Shown piece after piece: positions 20,954 through 33,454 of a stretch of 55,571 nt of DNA. The notes under the pieces were generated by a model. It did not search any database. It was not told where the DNA came from and worked only from the letters and a program-made list of their open reading frames with translations. This stretch comes from Chara braunii. Its lineage: Eukaryota; Streptophyta; Charophyceae; Charales; Characeae. How positions within the stretch are numbered: the first letter of the stretch is position 1; every line of letters starts with the position of its first letter. A program made the position numbers and the translations under genes. Where the stretch lies: NCBI GenBank assembly GCA_003427395.1, contig BFEA01000117.1, forward strand, positions 2,132,932-2,188,502, given 5' to 3'.

Positions 20954-23795
20954 ATGCCGCGAAGTCAGGCTCGGGTGTTTGAGGATGAGGGGGAGGACGA
21001 GAACCGCAAGGCGCATAAGAAATGTTGCGTGTACAAGTACATCTGCGTGGGACAGACTCTTGGCGAGAGATTCCGCGGCAATCGCATGTTGAAGTTGCCT
21101 TTTGCGGCCACGAGTTCCAGGGCAACCGATTTGTGGCGGCGCGCCATTTCCTGCACGACAAGGGATGTCCGGAAATGACCGACAAGGCACTTGTTGACAT
21201 TCACTACAACAGCGACTATAAGATGTCAAACAAGTTCCTAGAGCGGATAGAGCGGTTTGAGGAGCTTCACAGTCCGGCGCCTGCGATGGATCCGCGACGG
21301 GACGAAGGGGGGAGGGAGAGATGAGGGACGCCGAGGAGCAGATCGACGTGGACGATGACGTCGAGGAGGTTGCGCGGGCGGGGTCGTCAGGGAGGGAGCT
21401 AGGGAAGGGCATTGTCGGCGAGCCGGGGGGGCAGCAGGGCCAGTACTTTGCGTCGACGCACGTGTTGGCTCGCACACGGGCAGGTGTCGATACGGATGAG
21501 GTGGGTCCGTCTACGGGGAAGAGGAAGGAGAGAGAGGAGGGGGCGAGGCCGACAGCAGCACAGAAGAGGCTGGGGCAGAACACCATCACTGAGTCATTCT
21601 CTTCAAAGTGGCAGATGGAGTTCAAGAAGAGGTGGCTGTGGTTTGTGTATAATCAGCGCTTGGCGTTCAATGTCTTCCGGAGCGAGCCGTGGTTGGACGT
21701 CGTCCGACACTTCAGGGAATTGCCGGGGCCAGTGAAGGTTTTGTGGCCTTCGGAGAACGAGATTGCGGACATAGAGACCATTGTCCACACGGCGAACGAT
21801 GTGGGAGCTGATCTCGTGGAGGTCAGGGCTCCTTTCTATGTTACGGGGGCCACCATTATGTCAGACGGAAGGAAGTCACGCGATGCTAGACCCATCGTTA
21901 ACTTCCTTGCCGGCGGGTTGCGTGGGGTGATGCTCGTCAGGTTGATGAACAGGGAGGGTGAGCGAAACCGGGCGCGTGATGTGTTGGCGTGCTGGATCAA
22001 GGTGTTTGATAACTTCCCCCCTAAGTGGGTGAACGCCATCTGCACCGACTCCGCCTCGGCGTACGTCGCTGCGACGAACATGCTCCAGGGGCCTGAGCAG
22101 AGGCCAGAGCATCTACGGATCACGTGGCTCCCATGCGCAGTGCATGTCTGCAACAAGATGTTGTCAGACATTGGTTGTTCGAGTGCGTGGTCCAAGGACA
22201 TCATCGTGGGGCGGAGAGCGGTGGTGCACTTCATTAAGGAGCACGGCGCTGCTCTCCATATCTTCCGGGGGGAGAGCAGGCAGATGGGCCTCATTTATCC
22301 GTCCGAGACATGTTTCTCATCCGTGTTCGCGATGATGGAGCGTTTGCTGACAGTGAGGTCAGCATTGGAGAGGACGGTGGACGGCGATACTTGGGGTATG
22401 GTCCCTTGGGACCATTCTGTTCATCAGTTGGCTAGGTAGGTCAGGTGGCAGGTGCGACATGGCAGTTGGTGGGATTCCATGGGCATCCTTTTCCGTATCA
22501 TGGAGCCTATGTACGACCTGCTGCGCAGGTTAGACCGTGGAGGGTTGCACATATCGCGGGTGGTTCAGTGGACACAGGATGTGGCCCGCCAGGTAGCAGA
22601 GGAGGTTTGTGCACTTTCGGCCGATGTTGCACACTACATTGTGCAGAGGGTGCAGGCTCGATGCGCTCACATGTTGGAGTCGGCGCACGCCGCTGCTCAC
22701 CTTCTCTGTCCCAGTCGGCGGGACTTGCGGTACTTCGAGGGCGTAGTCAGCGACTACGACGCGAGCTTAGTGAGGGAGGAGGAGACTTACATCTTGTCGC
22801 AGACAGGGTTCAGTGTAGCGAGTCCCGAGTACGAGACCGCATGTGCGCAGTTGTGCGACTTCCACATACGGAGGGGGACGATTTCGTGGGGGGGAAAGGA
22901 GGGAGACAGAGAGGCACAGAGGTGCACCGGCGATGCGGAGACGTACGAGTCCGGGTGTTGGTGGTCGAAGTGGGGGCAGTGCGCCCCGCAGTTGCAGGTT
23001 ATCGCTCTTCGTGTGATGTACATGTGGACATGCTCCTCTCCTGCGGAGAGGAATTGGGCCGTCCACGAGGGTGTACAGACGAAGAAGCGTAACCGGCTTG
23101 AGTTCGAGAAGGTTGCGAAGTTGGTTGAGATCTCAGCCAACGTCCGCCTTCTCTCTCGTCAGCGGGAAGGCCGCGGGTTTGCGCTGCCGTTGACTCTAGA
23201 TGAGTCTTTGTTGGACGTGGAGGGAGGTATTGGGACTCGCCCCTCGTGGAAGGGGACGGACGAGAGCAGGACGCGGGAGGGGCTCGAGGATCAGAGACGT
23301 TCGTGGCAGCAAGACCCGTGTGGGTCCAGAGCTCCTCCGGGTGATGTGGGCGATGTTTTTGGGACTCGAGCCACCACTTTGCACCCGTACCCTCGAGATG
23401 ACAGTGATTCTGAGGGTCACGAGGACGAGGACGAGCAGGCGGGCCCCGCTACTGCCACTCATGAGGCAGATAAGCGTGATGAGTGGAGCGACCCGGAGAG
23501 CGTCAGAGGCCTACGTCCACTGGCCCGCGGTCCGCTGAGAGGGAGAGAGATCTTGGGTCTGTACCTTCGAGGGGGGCAAAGTCGAGGATTGGTAGGGGCA
23601 CCCCTGGCCATCGTCCTGCGCATGTTCGTAGTGACACGGTTGGTTCATCCACCTCTCTTCCCACTTCGACGGAGCAACTTCATCGACACCCCGCCCACGA
23701 TGGTCGATTGCACAGATTTTGAGGGGCCCGAGACAGCGATTGGAGCACAGATTAGCGGGCGGTCCTTCACCGGTCCAGGGGGACGAGGGAGATAG
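20954..23795 (+). pseudogene. hAT transposase (BED-like, DUF659/DDE, dimerisation), one stop and one or more frameshifts
   Basis: The first segment (about 20954-21322) carries a BED-like remnant: VEVAFCGHEFQGNRFVAARH, then FLHDKGCPEMTD. A frameshift near 21320 leads into a 372-codon frame (21321-22436) with catalytic D1 in IMSDGRKSRDARPIVNF (GAC 21864), D2 in ICTDSASAYVAA (GAC 22047) and the hAT C-x2-H motif in WLPCAVHVCNKMLSDIG. A lone in-frame TAG (22437-22439) separates this from 22452-23795. That part holds the insertion domain and the glutamate in SPAERNWAVHEGVQTKKRNR (GAG 23046), followed by the hAT dimerisation helix. D-D spacing is 61 and D-E 333 residues, normal for hAT. The triad is intact, so inactivation looks recent. 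It would cut and join DNA at the element's ends in the nucleus. Confidence 0.85.
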
Positions 23796-25611
23796 ACAGG
23801 GGTTGGCTGGTGGAGATGGTGGTGTGTTGGCCGGAGGTGGAGGCGGTGCCGAGATTGCTGCGGCGGTTGAGGCGCACGAGATTCGGAGTGGCGGGGATGA
23901 GGGGATATCGACGGGTGGCGGAGGCGATTTCAGTGAGTTTGGTGACGTAGGTATGCCTCCGGGAGAGAGCGTGGGTCTGCCCCGGGACATCAGTGTGGGT
24001 ATGTAGGACTTATTGGGACAGATCAGCTTCCTGGACCCGACTACTTTCTCCCCTGCCATGCGCATAGAGGTGATGTCGGCGGCAGAGGGGGATGAGGACC
24101 GGACACCCCCTGGAGAGACATCTGCAGAGAGGCTAGATAGGCTTGATAGTCGTCGAGCTGGCCTCATGGCACAGAGGGACCCCAGGACGCAGGAGTTGGC
24201 CCGTCTTGCGGCCGAGGATCGACAGAGACAGCTGGGGACATTTACGCTGGCGTCCCTCGACGCAGCGCCAAGTGCCCACACGGATCCCCCTGGGTCTGGA
24301 GTTCATACAGACGGGGCAGTCAGTGGTCGTTGATGATATTCGCCCATCCGCACAGGCGGAGGGGATAGCACCGACCATCGGGGGGGAGAGGGGCGTGGCG
24401 GGGGCCGTTGATGTTGGCGGGGTGGGGGTGCCTATTCAGGCCAGTCCGATGTCCACGTTTGTGGGGGTGACGCACAGGTCGACAGGCGTGATGCAGACGG
24501 ACAGGAGATGCCACAGACTTTGGTGGTTCCCACTGCTGTGGGGCCAGTGGTGCCACATCAGGCACCGTTTTTGGAGGATCATACGCGTCGTGCACATGGC
24601 GGTGGCCCGGTCGATGAGCGACGTGTAGCCAGGGGCGCGTGCATACCTCCGGTCCCTACTTTTGCACCGTCACGGGAGAGGCCTGAGATTAGGTATGTGG
24701 CTACGCTTCGGGGCAGCCTCGCTTTTGGTTGTATGACCGCTGAGGAGTTGGAGGAGCACGGCAGGACGGATTTGACGGTGATCGACCGGCGTATTTTCAG
24801 GACAGTCCCAAAGGAGGGGCAGGTGCCTCATGTGCAAGACTTGTCTTGGGGGCCAGCCAGCCCCAGCATACCTTCTGGAGGTTCCTTCGCAACGCTATCT
24901 GGCGGGGCTGCAGGCCCTTCGTCACCCGCGACTGTAGCTCCGATGGAGGGCGGCAGTCTCACCCCAAGGTCCGCTGCCCATAGACGGAGAGACACTACCG
25001 AGCGTGCGAGGGCCTTGTTGGACACCATGTTGTTCGGTCGCACCGATCGGCCATGGAGTGAGACGAGACGGGTGACGACGATGAGTGTCGGTCGTCAGCC
25101 AGGTTTGAGAGGGGTTTCCACGAGCGTGAGACATCGAGATGTTGCAGCTTCTGGGTTTGGCGGTAGAGGCGGTGGCAGCGGTGGCAGCGGTGGCGACGGC
25201 GACGGCAGACGTGAGGGCGCAGGCGGTGCCCCGGCAAGCGCAATGGATCCGCCCTTGAAGTACGGTTTGAGAGAGGCGTCGATTATTTTGCAGGAGCTTG
25301 ACGTTGTTACACAACCGGGGCAGGCCCGACACGTGCCCTTAGATCGATGCCAGGAGGGGGAGACTTCAGGGACAGACGGTCTACCTATGGCACGCGAGTC
25401 ACGCCGACTTGTTGACCTAGCAGTCGTAGGCACCGGGACGGTGAGAGGCAGGAGAGTCATTATGGACGACGACCCCAACGAGACTCCCGAGCCTTCCACT
25501 GCAAGACGCGGCGGGCAGCATCGGAGAGATCGAGGGCGTGGCAGTGGTCGGTCCCACACACGAGGTGGTCATCGGTCCGAGCGAGATTCGCGTGCACACG
25601 ACGATTGTTGA
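23719..25611 (+). pseudogene. Long low-complexity C-terminal extension of hAT transposase
   Basis: After the dimerisation domain the plus strand keeps strong coding bias to TGA near 25609, but in shifted frames. 23719-24333 is one frame with TAG at 24004, then a middle stretch (about 24305-24500) lies in a second frame, then 24508-25611 is open for 367 codons. The content is acidic, glycine- or proline-rich and probably disordered (a GGSGGSGGDGDGRREG stretch, RGRGSGRSHTRGG near the end). The frames chain naturally with small indels, so this was most likely one tail of some 600 residues or more. A separate second gene is possible. No known domain is visible. Confidence 0.5.
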
Positions 25612-25939
25612 TGGACTACGGACTTGCGTTTTCTTGACTTTCTCAGTGTAGTTCAGCTTTTTGTTATCCATGATAGACATAGTGTTTCATGATGTTATAT
25701 TATAGTCTATTTTTCAGTCGGTACTTTTCTGTGCAGTTCGGTACTTCGGAGATTGTATTTTTTTAGTCTATTTTTTAGTCTACTTTTTCGTCGGCATTTT
25801 TGGGTTGGTACTTCTTTCCATAGACTGGCGGGGCTTCGACACGATGTCGCGCGCGGCGGTCTCGCACCCTATCGGGAGGGCAGAACCCCACGCAGAATAT
25901 TTTCTTGAGAAAGAACCAGTCACCACTCCGACCGTGCGC
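25612..25939. other. Sequence downstream of hAT tail
   Basis: T-rich (TTTTTTAGTCTA repeated) and possibly the transposase 3' UTR. No gene. Confidence 0.35.
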
Positions 25940-26135
25940 GCGTGCTATACCTCTCACGACGCCCCACGACAGGTCGGGGAGCCGCGAGGTACAACTTACC
26001 TTTACCCGAGGGGCTGTCACCACGCTCATGTAGGCGTATCCTTGCTGGGCTACCGGCCCACATGCGAAGGCTTTTACATGCCTTTGTAGAGGTAGGTCGG
26101 CCGAGGGCGTTTGCTCGATCGCTGTAGCATAAGAT
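25940..26135 (+). repeat. Diverged ~200-bp repeat, copy 2 (possible LTR fragment)
   Basis: Direct-orientation partner of 18440-18650, sharing CGAGGTACAACTTACC, GAGGGGCTGTCA, a GGCTACC..CCCACA block and CTGTAGCATAAG. Confidence 0.55.
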
Positions 26136-28060
26136 GGGGTACGCGCAGTAAGACGCCTAGAACTGACCCGTTAGATATTCAGGTCGAACTTTTAAAAGGC
26201 TGTCTATTTCCGCTACTGTGTAATGTATTATTTCCTTGACAAATATAAATCAAACCATCATCCTACCAAAGAGAGTCCTATCTTTCTAAACAGGTTAGGA
26301 CTTAACTGAACATCAAGATGTATAGGAGCTAAATTGGACATATGATGAATATGGAAGTATTACCATCGATAACCCTTCCCACTTTCACAAGTGCTGTGTG
26401 TCCGAGACTCTTCAACAGACCAGGTCTAGTTCAATCGAAAGTCACGCACAAAACAAACCTACACATAATAATGCAAGGACAATTCACATGCCATGCACTA
26501 ACGGAGTCAACCATCAACCATTGACCTTGTCCCTCACTTCCCAAACCATGCATGACAACCTTGTCTTTCCTGAGACGTAAGCCCAACCCCCTCACATTTC
26601 TACAAAGGACCCTTGAGAGTGACTAGGACCATTTAGGCAATGACCACAGGTGACAGTTTTACTGACCACATGATTTGACTTTGGAGGTGGGTATCAAGTC
26701 AAAGGGGAAAAGTTGCATCGGCAACAACCGACCTGTTATCGAGAGATGACAAAAATTTGGGTCCTTTCTGTAGAACCTCTTCCTTGAAATGCAATAGATA
26801 AACAGGGACCTGCACATACACAGGTCAACAAAGATTCAACACCCCCACTCGCTTTCCCACATATCGATATCTAAGGGTCAAGCCCTTAGACATGGGTAGT
26901 GAGCTCTGGGATCGACACCCCAGGTCTAATCCCTAGCTTTACTCTCACAACCCTACCCTAAGCCGTCTGTCACTTTCTCCTTTCTCTCAAGGAGTCTCAT
27001 GCCTGTGTCCTAAGCCATCCTTAGGGCAACTCATGTTTACCCTACTCTCAGTCCTTCTCTCTCTTGGAGATAAGCGTGTCGTTCTGGCACTCGTGTAGAT
27101 GAGATATAACTTATTCATTGTTGTGGTCTTCTACCCGAAAGCCACAGACAACTATGAATTACGTGATGGTTCTCTTTCTACCGGTATTCTCTTTCTCACG
27201 GTCCTATCTTATTACCTTGTTTCTTTTCCTAGATACGTGAAGACCTTGCTCCAACAGGAGCATTGCTTCTTTCCTTTCTCTTCTATTTGTATTAACATAC
27301 TCAAGTAGTAGGTTGATTCAGACATGAATCTCTTGCTACTTGATCAATACCAAACAATCTGTTAGTCAAAGCAGACAGTCGAGTTAGTTACTCATGAGTA
27401 GTTGACTCTCTGCTTAGTCTCACTCACTGTATACATAAGATCTGATCGGAGTAGCAGGATAACTCACACATGAGTATCCCTCCTACAACAAATAGTTGAG
27501 GCTCCTACAGAAGCACCCCACTACTTTCTCTATGTATATTCCTGGAAGATCCGGATGTCAAACCCTCCTCAGAGGTTAATAACGGTCTGTGTGAATAATA
27601 GGCGACCCACACAAGGGCCCCCTACTATCACATGAGAAGGTCCACTTCATGAGGGCATATAGGATAATCCTAACAAGGGTATCCTGTTGCCCTTCTGAAG
27701 CTGACCGTCCTAGGACCGGGTTAGTTTGGACAGAGGACGAATGTTTAGGGTATTTCTACAGGAGCACCCTTCTCTTAAGTTAACATAGAATCAAGTAGGT
27801 AGTAGACAGACCCCAACAGAGGCCCCTCTCCAACCTTCTTTGGGTAATGAGTAGTCCAACCGTTAAACAAGTAATAGGACGACTCCTACAGAAGCCTCCC
27901 TATTACCGGTTCGGTGGTCGGACTATCAGAGGGTAAGTAAGCTAGGAAAGGAAGAGTAGAAATATGATTTCCTACTCTTTGCTGATTGTTAGTCAGTCTT
28001 AGACTTAGCGTGTGACTAGGATGACCCTCCCTGGAGCCTTCCTTATTATTTTCTAAGATT
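26136..28060. other. Non-coding interior of hAT element
   Basis: No gene. From about 27400 short motifs recur irregularly: ACTCACACATGAGT at 27463 and CCTACAGAAGC-like blocks around 27500-27900. They look like an eroded tandem array leading into the minisatellite. Confidence 0.4.
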
Positions 28061-28064
28061 CAGA

Positions 28065-29350
28065 CCCCTTTTTCCGTCACGACGACAGTTGCTCCGGTAG
28101 ATGGTAAGGTAACTGACACATGAGTACCTAGTTTACTTCATAAGTTAGTGTTAGACATCCTTTCCCGTCACGACGACAGTCGATCTGGTAAGGTAGTGAG
28201 GCAACTCACACATGAGTGCCTTGGTTAGCTCATAGTTAGTGTCAGAACCCTCCTCTTGTCACGACGACAGTCGCTCCGGTAGAGAGTACCTATTTTAGCT
28301 CATAAGTATTTGCTTGTACCCTCGTCCCATTATGACGACAGCCGTTCCGGTAGAGAGCACCTATTTTAGTTCGTAAATTTATTGTTAGATACCCCTTCCT
28401 GTCACGACGACATTCGTTATGGTAGAGAGTACTTAGATTATCTTATAAGTATTCATCAAATACCTCTTCCCCTTACGATGACAGCCGTTACGGTAGAGAG
28501 TGCCTATTTAGTTTATAAGTTATAGTCAGATACCCCCTTCCCGACACGACGACAGTCGTTACGGTAGAGAGTGCCTACTTTAGTTTATAAGTTATCGTTA
28601 GTACCCTCCTCCCATCACGACGACAGTCGATCCGGTAGAAAGTACCAATTTTAGTTCATCAGACACCCCCTTCCCGTCACGACGACAGCCGTTACGGTCA
28701 AGGGTACCCAATTTTAGTTCATAAGTTATTGTTAGATACCCCTTTTCTCATCTTGACAACAACCGATTTGGTAAGGAGTACTTGAATTAGTTCATAAGTA
28801 ACTATTTGTACCCTTGTTCCATCACGACGACAGCCGTTCTAGTAGAGAGCACTTCGATTAGTTCATAAGTAGTTGTTTGTACCCTCGTCCCCTTACGACG
28901 ACAGTCGCTCAGGTAGAGAGTACTTAGTTTAGTTCATAAGTTATTGTTCGTACCCTCGTCCCCTCATAACGATAGCCGCTCAGGTAGAGAGTACTTAAAT
29001 TAGTTTATAAGTATTTTGTTTGTACCCTCGTCCCATCACGATGACAGCCGATCCGGTAGAGAGTACTTAAGACTAGCTTATAAATACTTTTGATTGTACC
29101 CTCATCCCATCACGACGACAGCCGATCCGGTAGGGAGTACTTTGACTAGTTCATAAGTAGTCGTTCGTACCCTCGTCCCCTCACGACGACAACCGATCAG
29201 GCGGAGAGTACGTAGACTAGTTTATAAGTAGTTGCTTGTACCCTCGTCCCCTCACGACGACAGCCGATCAGGTAGAGAGTACTTAGATTAGTTTATAGGT
29301 TATCATTAGGACCCCCTTCCCGTCACGACGACAGTCGGACAGGCAGAGGG
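28065..29350. repeat. ~72-bp minisatellite, about 18 units
   Basis: Each unit has a core near CACGACGACAGCCGATCCGG, then TAGAGAGTACTTAG, TTAGTTCATAAGTA and GTACCCTCGTCCC. Cores recur about every 70-75 bp from 28079 to 29323. Units vary throughout their length, so this is a tandem array, not conserved repeats with unique spacers. ACTCACACATGAGT-type motifs flank it at about 28112, 28205, 29353 and 29413. Confidence 0.9.
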
Positions 29351-29975
29351 CAAGGTGACTCACACATGAGTACCTAATTGTCAACCTTTAGTCAAGTCAG
29401 CGTATACATAAGTAGTACGATGGCTCACACATGAGTCTCCATCGCCCTACTTTTGTTTTTCAAGTCCAAACAGTCTAGGTTCCTTCTTGGTTAATTTAGG
29501 TTTCTTCCATTTCACCAGGCATGATTCTTACGTCAATCATATATCCCTTTTCTCTTTCGATTATCTTGGTCCTGAAGAATACACAAATAGTATATTACAT
29601 AGTCATACAGGTAGTCCAATAGAAGGGCGTAGCCTGTAAGGATATATGAGAAAGGGATAGTCATGCGTACCTCATGGTTCCCTGCCTCCAGAGTTCCTCC
29701 TGAACTCCGGCAGAGCTCACGCAATCGCCCTGTCATCGATCTCGTAGCATGCACGCAATGGGCGGTTTGGACCCGTATAGGACTATATCATTTGATAAGT
29801 TATAGTTTTCAAGAGATCGGAACCTGAGATGATCGGCCAGGGAAAATAATGGAGGAGGGTGGAGGAGCCAGGCGTCATCACACAGTGATAATGTCTCTCT
29901 CCTCTCCAATGCCCCGCACTCTCTTCCTCTCTGACCCCTGCTTATCTCAAGATGTTTTAATAGTGAAACAACAAC
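29351..29975. other. Non-coding interior of hAT element
   Basis: No gene recognised between the minisatellite and the (AAT)n tract. Confidence 0.4.
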
Positions 29976-30044
29976 CAGTAATAATAATAATAATAATAAT
30001 AATAATAGTAATAATAATAATAATAATATAATATAATAATAATA

Positions 30045-30076
<32 letters not shown>

Positions 30077-30085
30077 TCAATACTA
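29976..30085. repeat. (AAT)n microsatellite
   Basis: Imperfect AAT/ATA tract with occasional AG and AT interruptions. Confidence 0.95.
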
Positions 30086-32618
30086 CTACTAGTAGTATCA
30101 GAAGGTAAGCGTGCATAGGCGAAATGACGGATTGTAGATTACGTCGTCACATTGAAAGCCAGAAAGTCTGACATTGTCCGGAATAGTAGTAATGCACTAC
30201 TACTAACGGAGAATAATAATTCATCGAACGTTAGTGAGAGCCTACTCTCACAACCACTTGTGCATATATCCGGGGTTTTTCCTCCTACTCAATAATGGTC
30301 AGCGCCCCGTAATGCACTCAGTTGACGTCAATAGCGGAATCGGAGTACATGCATATATTGACTATGCAGACCATTGTCAAGACCCGGTACATATCTTGTG
30401 ACATCATCACCCACATCTCTGTCTCTTTATCTTTCTCTTTCTGAGAGTGCGTCTGTTGGTCTGTTCGCCAGTCTGTTTGCCTGTTTGTTCTGTTTGGCAT
30501 TCGTTTCTCCCCCCCCTCTCCCTCTCTGATAGTGATACAATTAAAATGGTTTTTCACCTTTACGGTAGCAGATGCAGTTTCTAGGTCCGATGCCGAGGCC
30601 TTGCCCTCATCCACGTTCAGTTTTAGTTGGGGCGCGTGTTTGAACCGTAGGCCTGAAGACTAGATGTCTGAGTAGTGGTGGGAGTAGTATCTGCTATAGT
30701 TCCGAAGGGTCCTGTGCATAGTCCTTCCGAAGCTCTGGAACAGGCTGGCCGTGAGCCCAATGATGCAGTCCGTAGAAGGTGGCCAAATGGGCAGCCCTAC
30801 CCAATCCAGTTAGCGATACACAGTCCCGTTCGCCCCTTCATCAAATTTGTAAGTACCACGCGGGACTACGTCCATCCTGGTTTCTCTATCCCAGCCTGTC
30901 CGGTTACCCGTGTTTAGTTGTCTGTTCGGTTTGTCCGATTGCCTGTCTGTTTGGTTGAATGTCTGTCTTGGTTTGTCTCTCTCCACGTGTCTGATTGCGT
31001 ATTCCGACTGTGTCCCCGACTGTGTATCTGGCTGCGTTTGACTGTTTGTATGTCTCTCATTCTCTTTTACGCACGCACTTACACAGACGGAGTTCATCTG
31101 ACTGTCTGTTCTGTTTGTCTTCTCAGTCCGCCTGTCTGTCGCTTGTCTGTATGCCTATGTCTGGCCATTTGTTTGACTCTTTTTTTCTAAGTGCGTGTGT
31201 GTGCACGCTTGCTGGTCTGCACACCTGTCTGAGTGCTTGTCGGCTTCAGTGTGTGTGTGCCCTGCAAGGGCACTTGACTGATTGGAAGGCCCAAAAGGCC
31301 GGTACTTACCTGTGACCGTAACATCGAGGTTTGCAATGGGAAAAACACTCAAGTAGCGGGTAAAAAACGCCCGCGATACTAAGAGGTAGCGGAAACTCTC
31401 ATATAGCAAGTAGGTCGGTACCACACCAAGTAGAGAAAGGTGTGGCGGGTACTCAAGGCTGGGCAGAAGAGGACAAAAGTTGACATTTTCAGAGGTCCGA
31501 CACCGTTAGGTTGATGGGTACCAGTTCAAGTAGTCTGAGTCCAGGCCCTATGAGGACGGTATCGGAGCTTGCAACAGTGTCTCCCTCAAAGGGACGAAGG
31601 CACTGGTTGCTTGGGTGATCGTGCGGACACGAAGTCGTCACTCGAGAGGCGACTTCCTCTCTACATAAGGGAGGCGAAGCTGGAGCCTCGACCCCACTCA
31701 CGACATATGGGTAAGGACAGAGGTACCGACTGCCGCTACCTTTTATGGTCGGCAGTACGTTTCTTGTGGCTGCCCCGGCCGCATGGCCGAGGTTGTATTA
31801 ATTTTTCAGTCGTCTTTAGATTTTACGGTGGCGCGATCTGCCGACTTTCATATACCGTCCGGTCTTGACGCCCCTGAACTTGTTCTAATTCATTTCTGCC
31901 TTACCGTCTGATCCTTTAACGGTTTTAGATTGTGGTCGCCGCATCCCGCGCGACCTTTCTTGTTTTTCTTCCAACCCTCCGACCCTTGTGGTTGGAGACT
32001 TTTAATTTCCCTAACCCCTTCTTCAGTCTTTGCTCGGGTCAAAGTGACGCGCGCGGTCATTCAAATGTTTAATCCACTAATATTTACTGTCTCTGTGTTC
32101 GCCATGACAAGGCAGGCGAGCATTCGAAAAAAAAAAAACCACCAACCCTAGTTCGCGCGTGCCGTGTTTCGGCGCTTGCGCTGACAAAATTTTCTCGATC
32201 ATAGTAGTTGAGGGATTTGCCTCATTCCCCGTTTTTAGCCATCCTCAGTCTGTCTGTTGGCTCCGACGTTGTGTCGATTACAAAATCATGAGCGGATACC
32301 CTTGTAAGGGTATCAGCTCCGACAACGACGTGTCAGATTTTTGCTATTATCCATGCTATATTGGTTTGCGTTTTGCTTCGATTATATCTTGGCGTTTGCA
32401 ATGTTTCTGTTTTCAGACGACGAGTGTTTTGTGTGCATTGAGTCCGCCCCTAATGTCTCTGAAATCTCACTTCCCACTGTATGAGCACCACAAAAACCTT
32501 GATTCGGGGGCGTGGGCGGACTTGGGGGGTTTGGTTTTGGCGCGATTTGAACACGCACGAAACCCAAACCCCCAAAGTGTTTCCAGGCCCCTCAAAACCC
32601 AAACCCTCCCGTCGCCCC
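30086..32618. other. Low-complexity and unassigned interior of hAT element
   Basis: TGTCTG/TTTG-rich low-complexity sequence covers about 30900-31270. An A12 run sits near 32127-32138. No convincing gene. 32500-32618 is G- then C-rich, with GGGGTTTGGTTTTGG answered by AAAACCCAAACCC, and runs into the gap. Confidence 0.45.
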
Positions 32619-33426
32619 NNNNNNNNNNNNNNNNNNNNNNNNNNNNNNNNNNNNNNNNNNNNNNNNNNNNNNNNNNNNNNNNNNNNNNNNNNNNNNNNNN
32701 NNNNNNNNNNNNNNNNNNNNNNNNNNNNNNNNNNNNNNNNNNNNNNNNNNNNNNNNNNNNNNNNNNNNNNNNNNNNNNNNNNNNNNNNNNNNNNNNNNNN
32801 NNNNNNNNNNNNNNNNNNNNNNNNNNNNNNNNNNNNNNNNNNNNNNNNNNNNNNNNNNNNNNNNNNNNNNNNNNNNNNNNNNNNNNNNNNNNNNNNNNNN
32901 NNNNNNNNNNNNNNNNNNNNNNNNNNNNNNNNNNNNNNNNNNNNNNNNNNNNNNNNNNNNNNNNNNNNNNNNNNNNNNNNNNNNNNNNNNNNNNNNNNNN
33001 NNNNNNNNNNNNNNNNNNNNNNNNNNNNNNNNNNNNNNNNNNNNNNNNNNNNNNNNNNNNNNNNNNNNNNNNNNNNNNNNNNNNNNNNNNNNNNNNNNNN
33101 NNNNNNNNNNNNNNNNNNNNNNNNNNNNNNNNNNNNNNNNNNNNNNNNNNNNNNNNNNNNNNNNNNNNNNNNNNNNNNNNNNNNNNNNNNNNNNNNNNNN
33201 NNNNNNNNNNNNNNNNNNNNNNNNNNNNNNNNNNNNNNNNNNNNNNNNNNNNNNNNNNNNNNNNNNNNNNNNNNNNNNNNNNNNNNNNNNNNNNNNNNNN
33301 NNNNNNNNNNNNNNNNNNNNNNNNNNNNNNNNNNNNNNNNNNNNNNNNNNNNNNNNNNNNNNNNNNNNNNNNNNNNNNNNNNNNNNNNNNNNNNNNNNNN
33401 NNNNNNNNNNNNNNNNNNNNNNNNNN
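32619..33426. other. Assembly gap, 808 N
   Basis: The C-run before it and G-run after it suggest GC-rich or foldback sequence that failed to assemble. Frames drawn across the gap are meaningless. Confidence 0.97.
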
Positions 33427-33454
33427 GGGGGGGGTGATTTTGGCACTTTGGGTA

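Noticed and set aside
20714-21625. 303-codon minus-strand frame opposite the hAT start
   Set aside because: High GC antisense shadow of the transposase frames; no motif.
18440-26135. Repeat pair taken as the two LTRs of one element
   Set aside because: The pair straddles the hAT left boundary, the gag inside is on the opposite strand, and homology is limited and without defined LTR ends.
28065-29350. CRISPR-like appearance of a regular ~72-bp array
   Set aside because: Similarity extends across whole units; there are no unique spacers and the context is eukaryotic.
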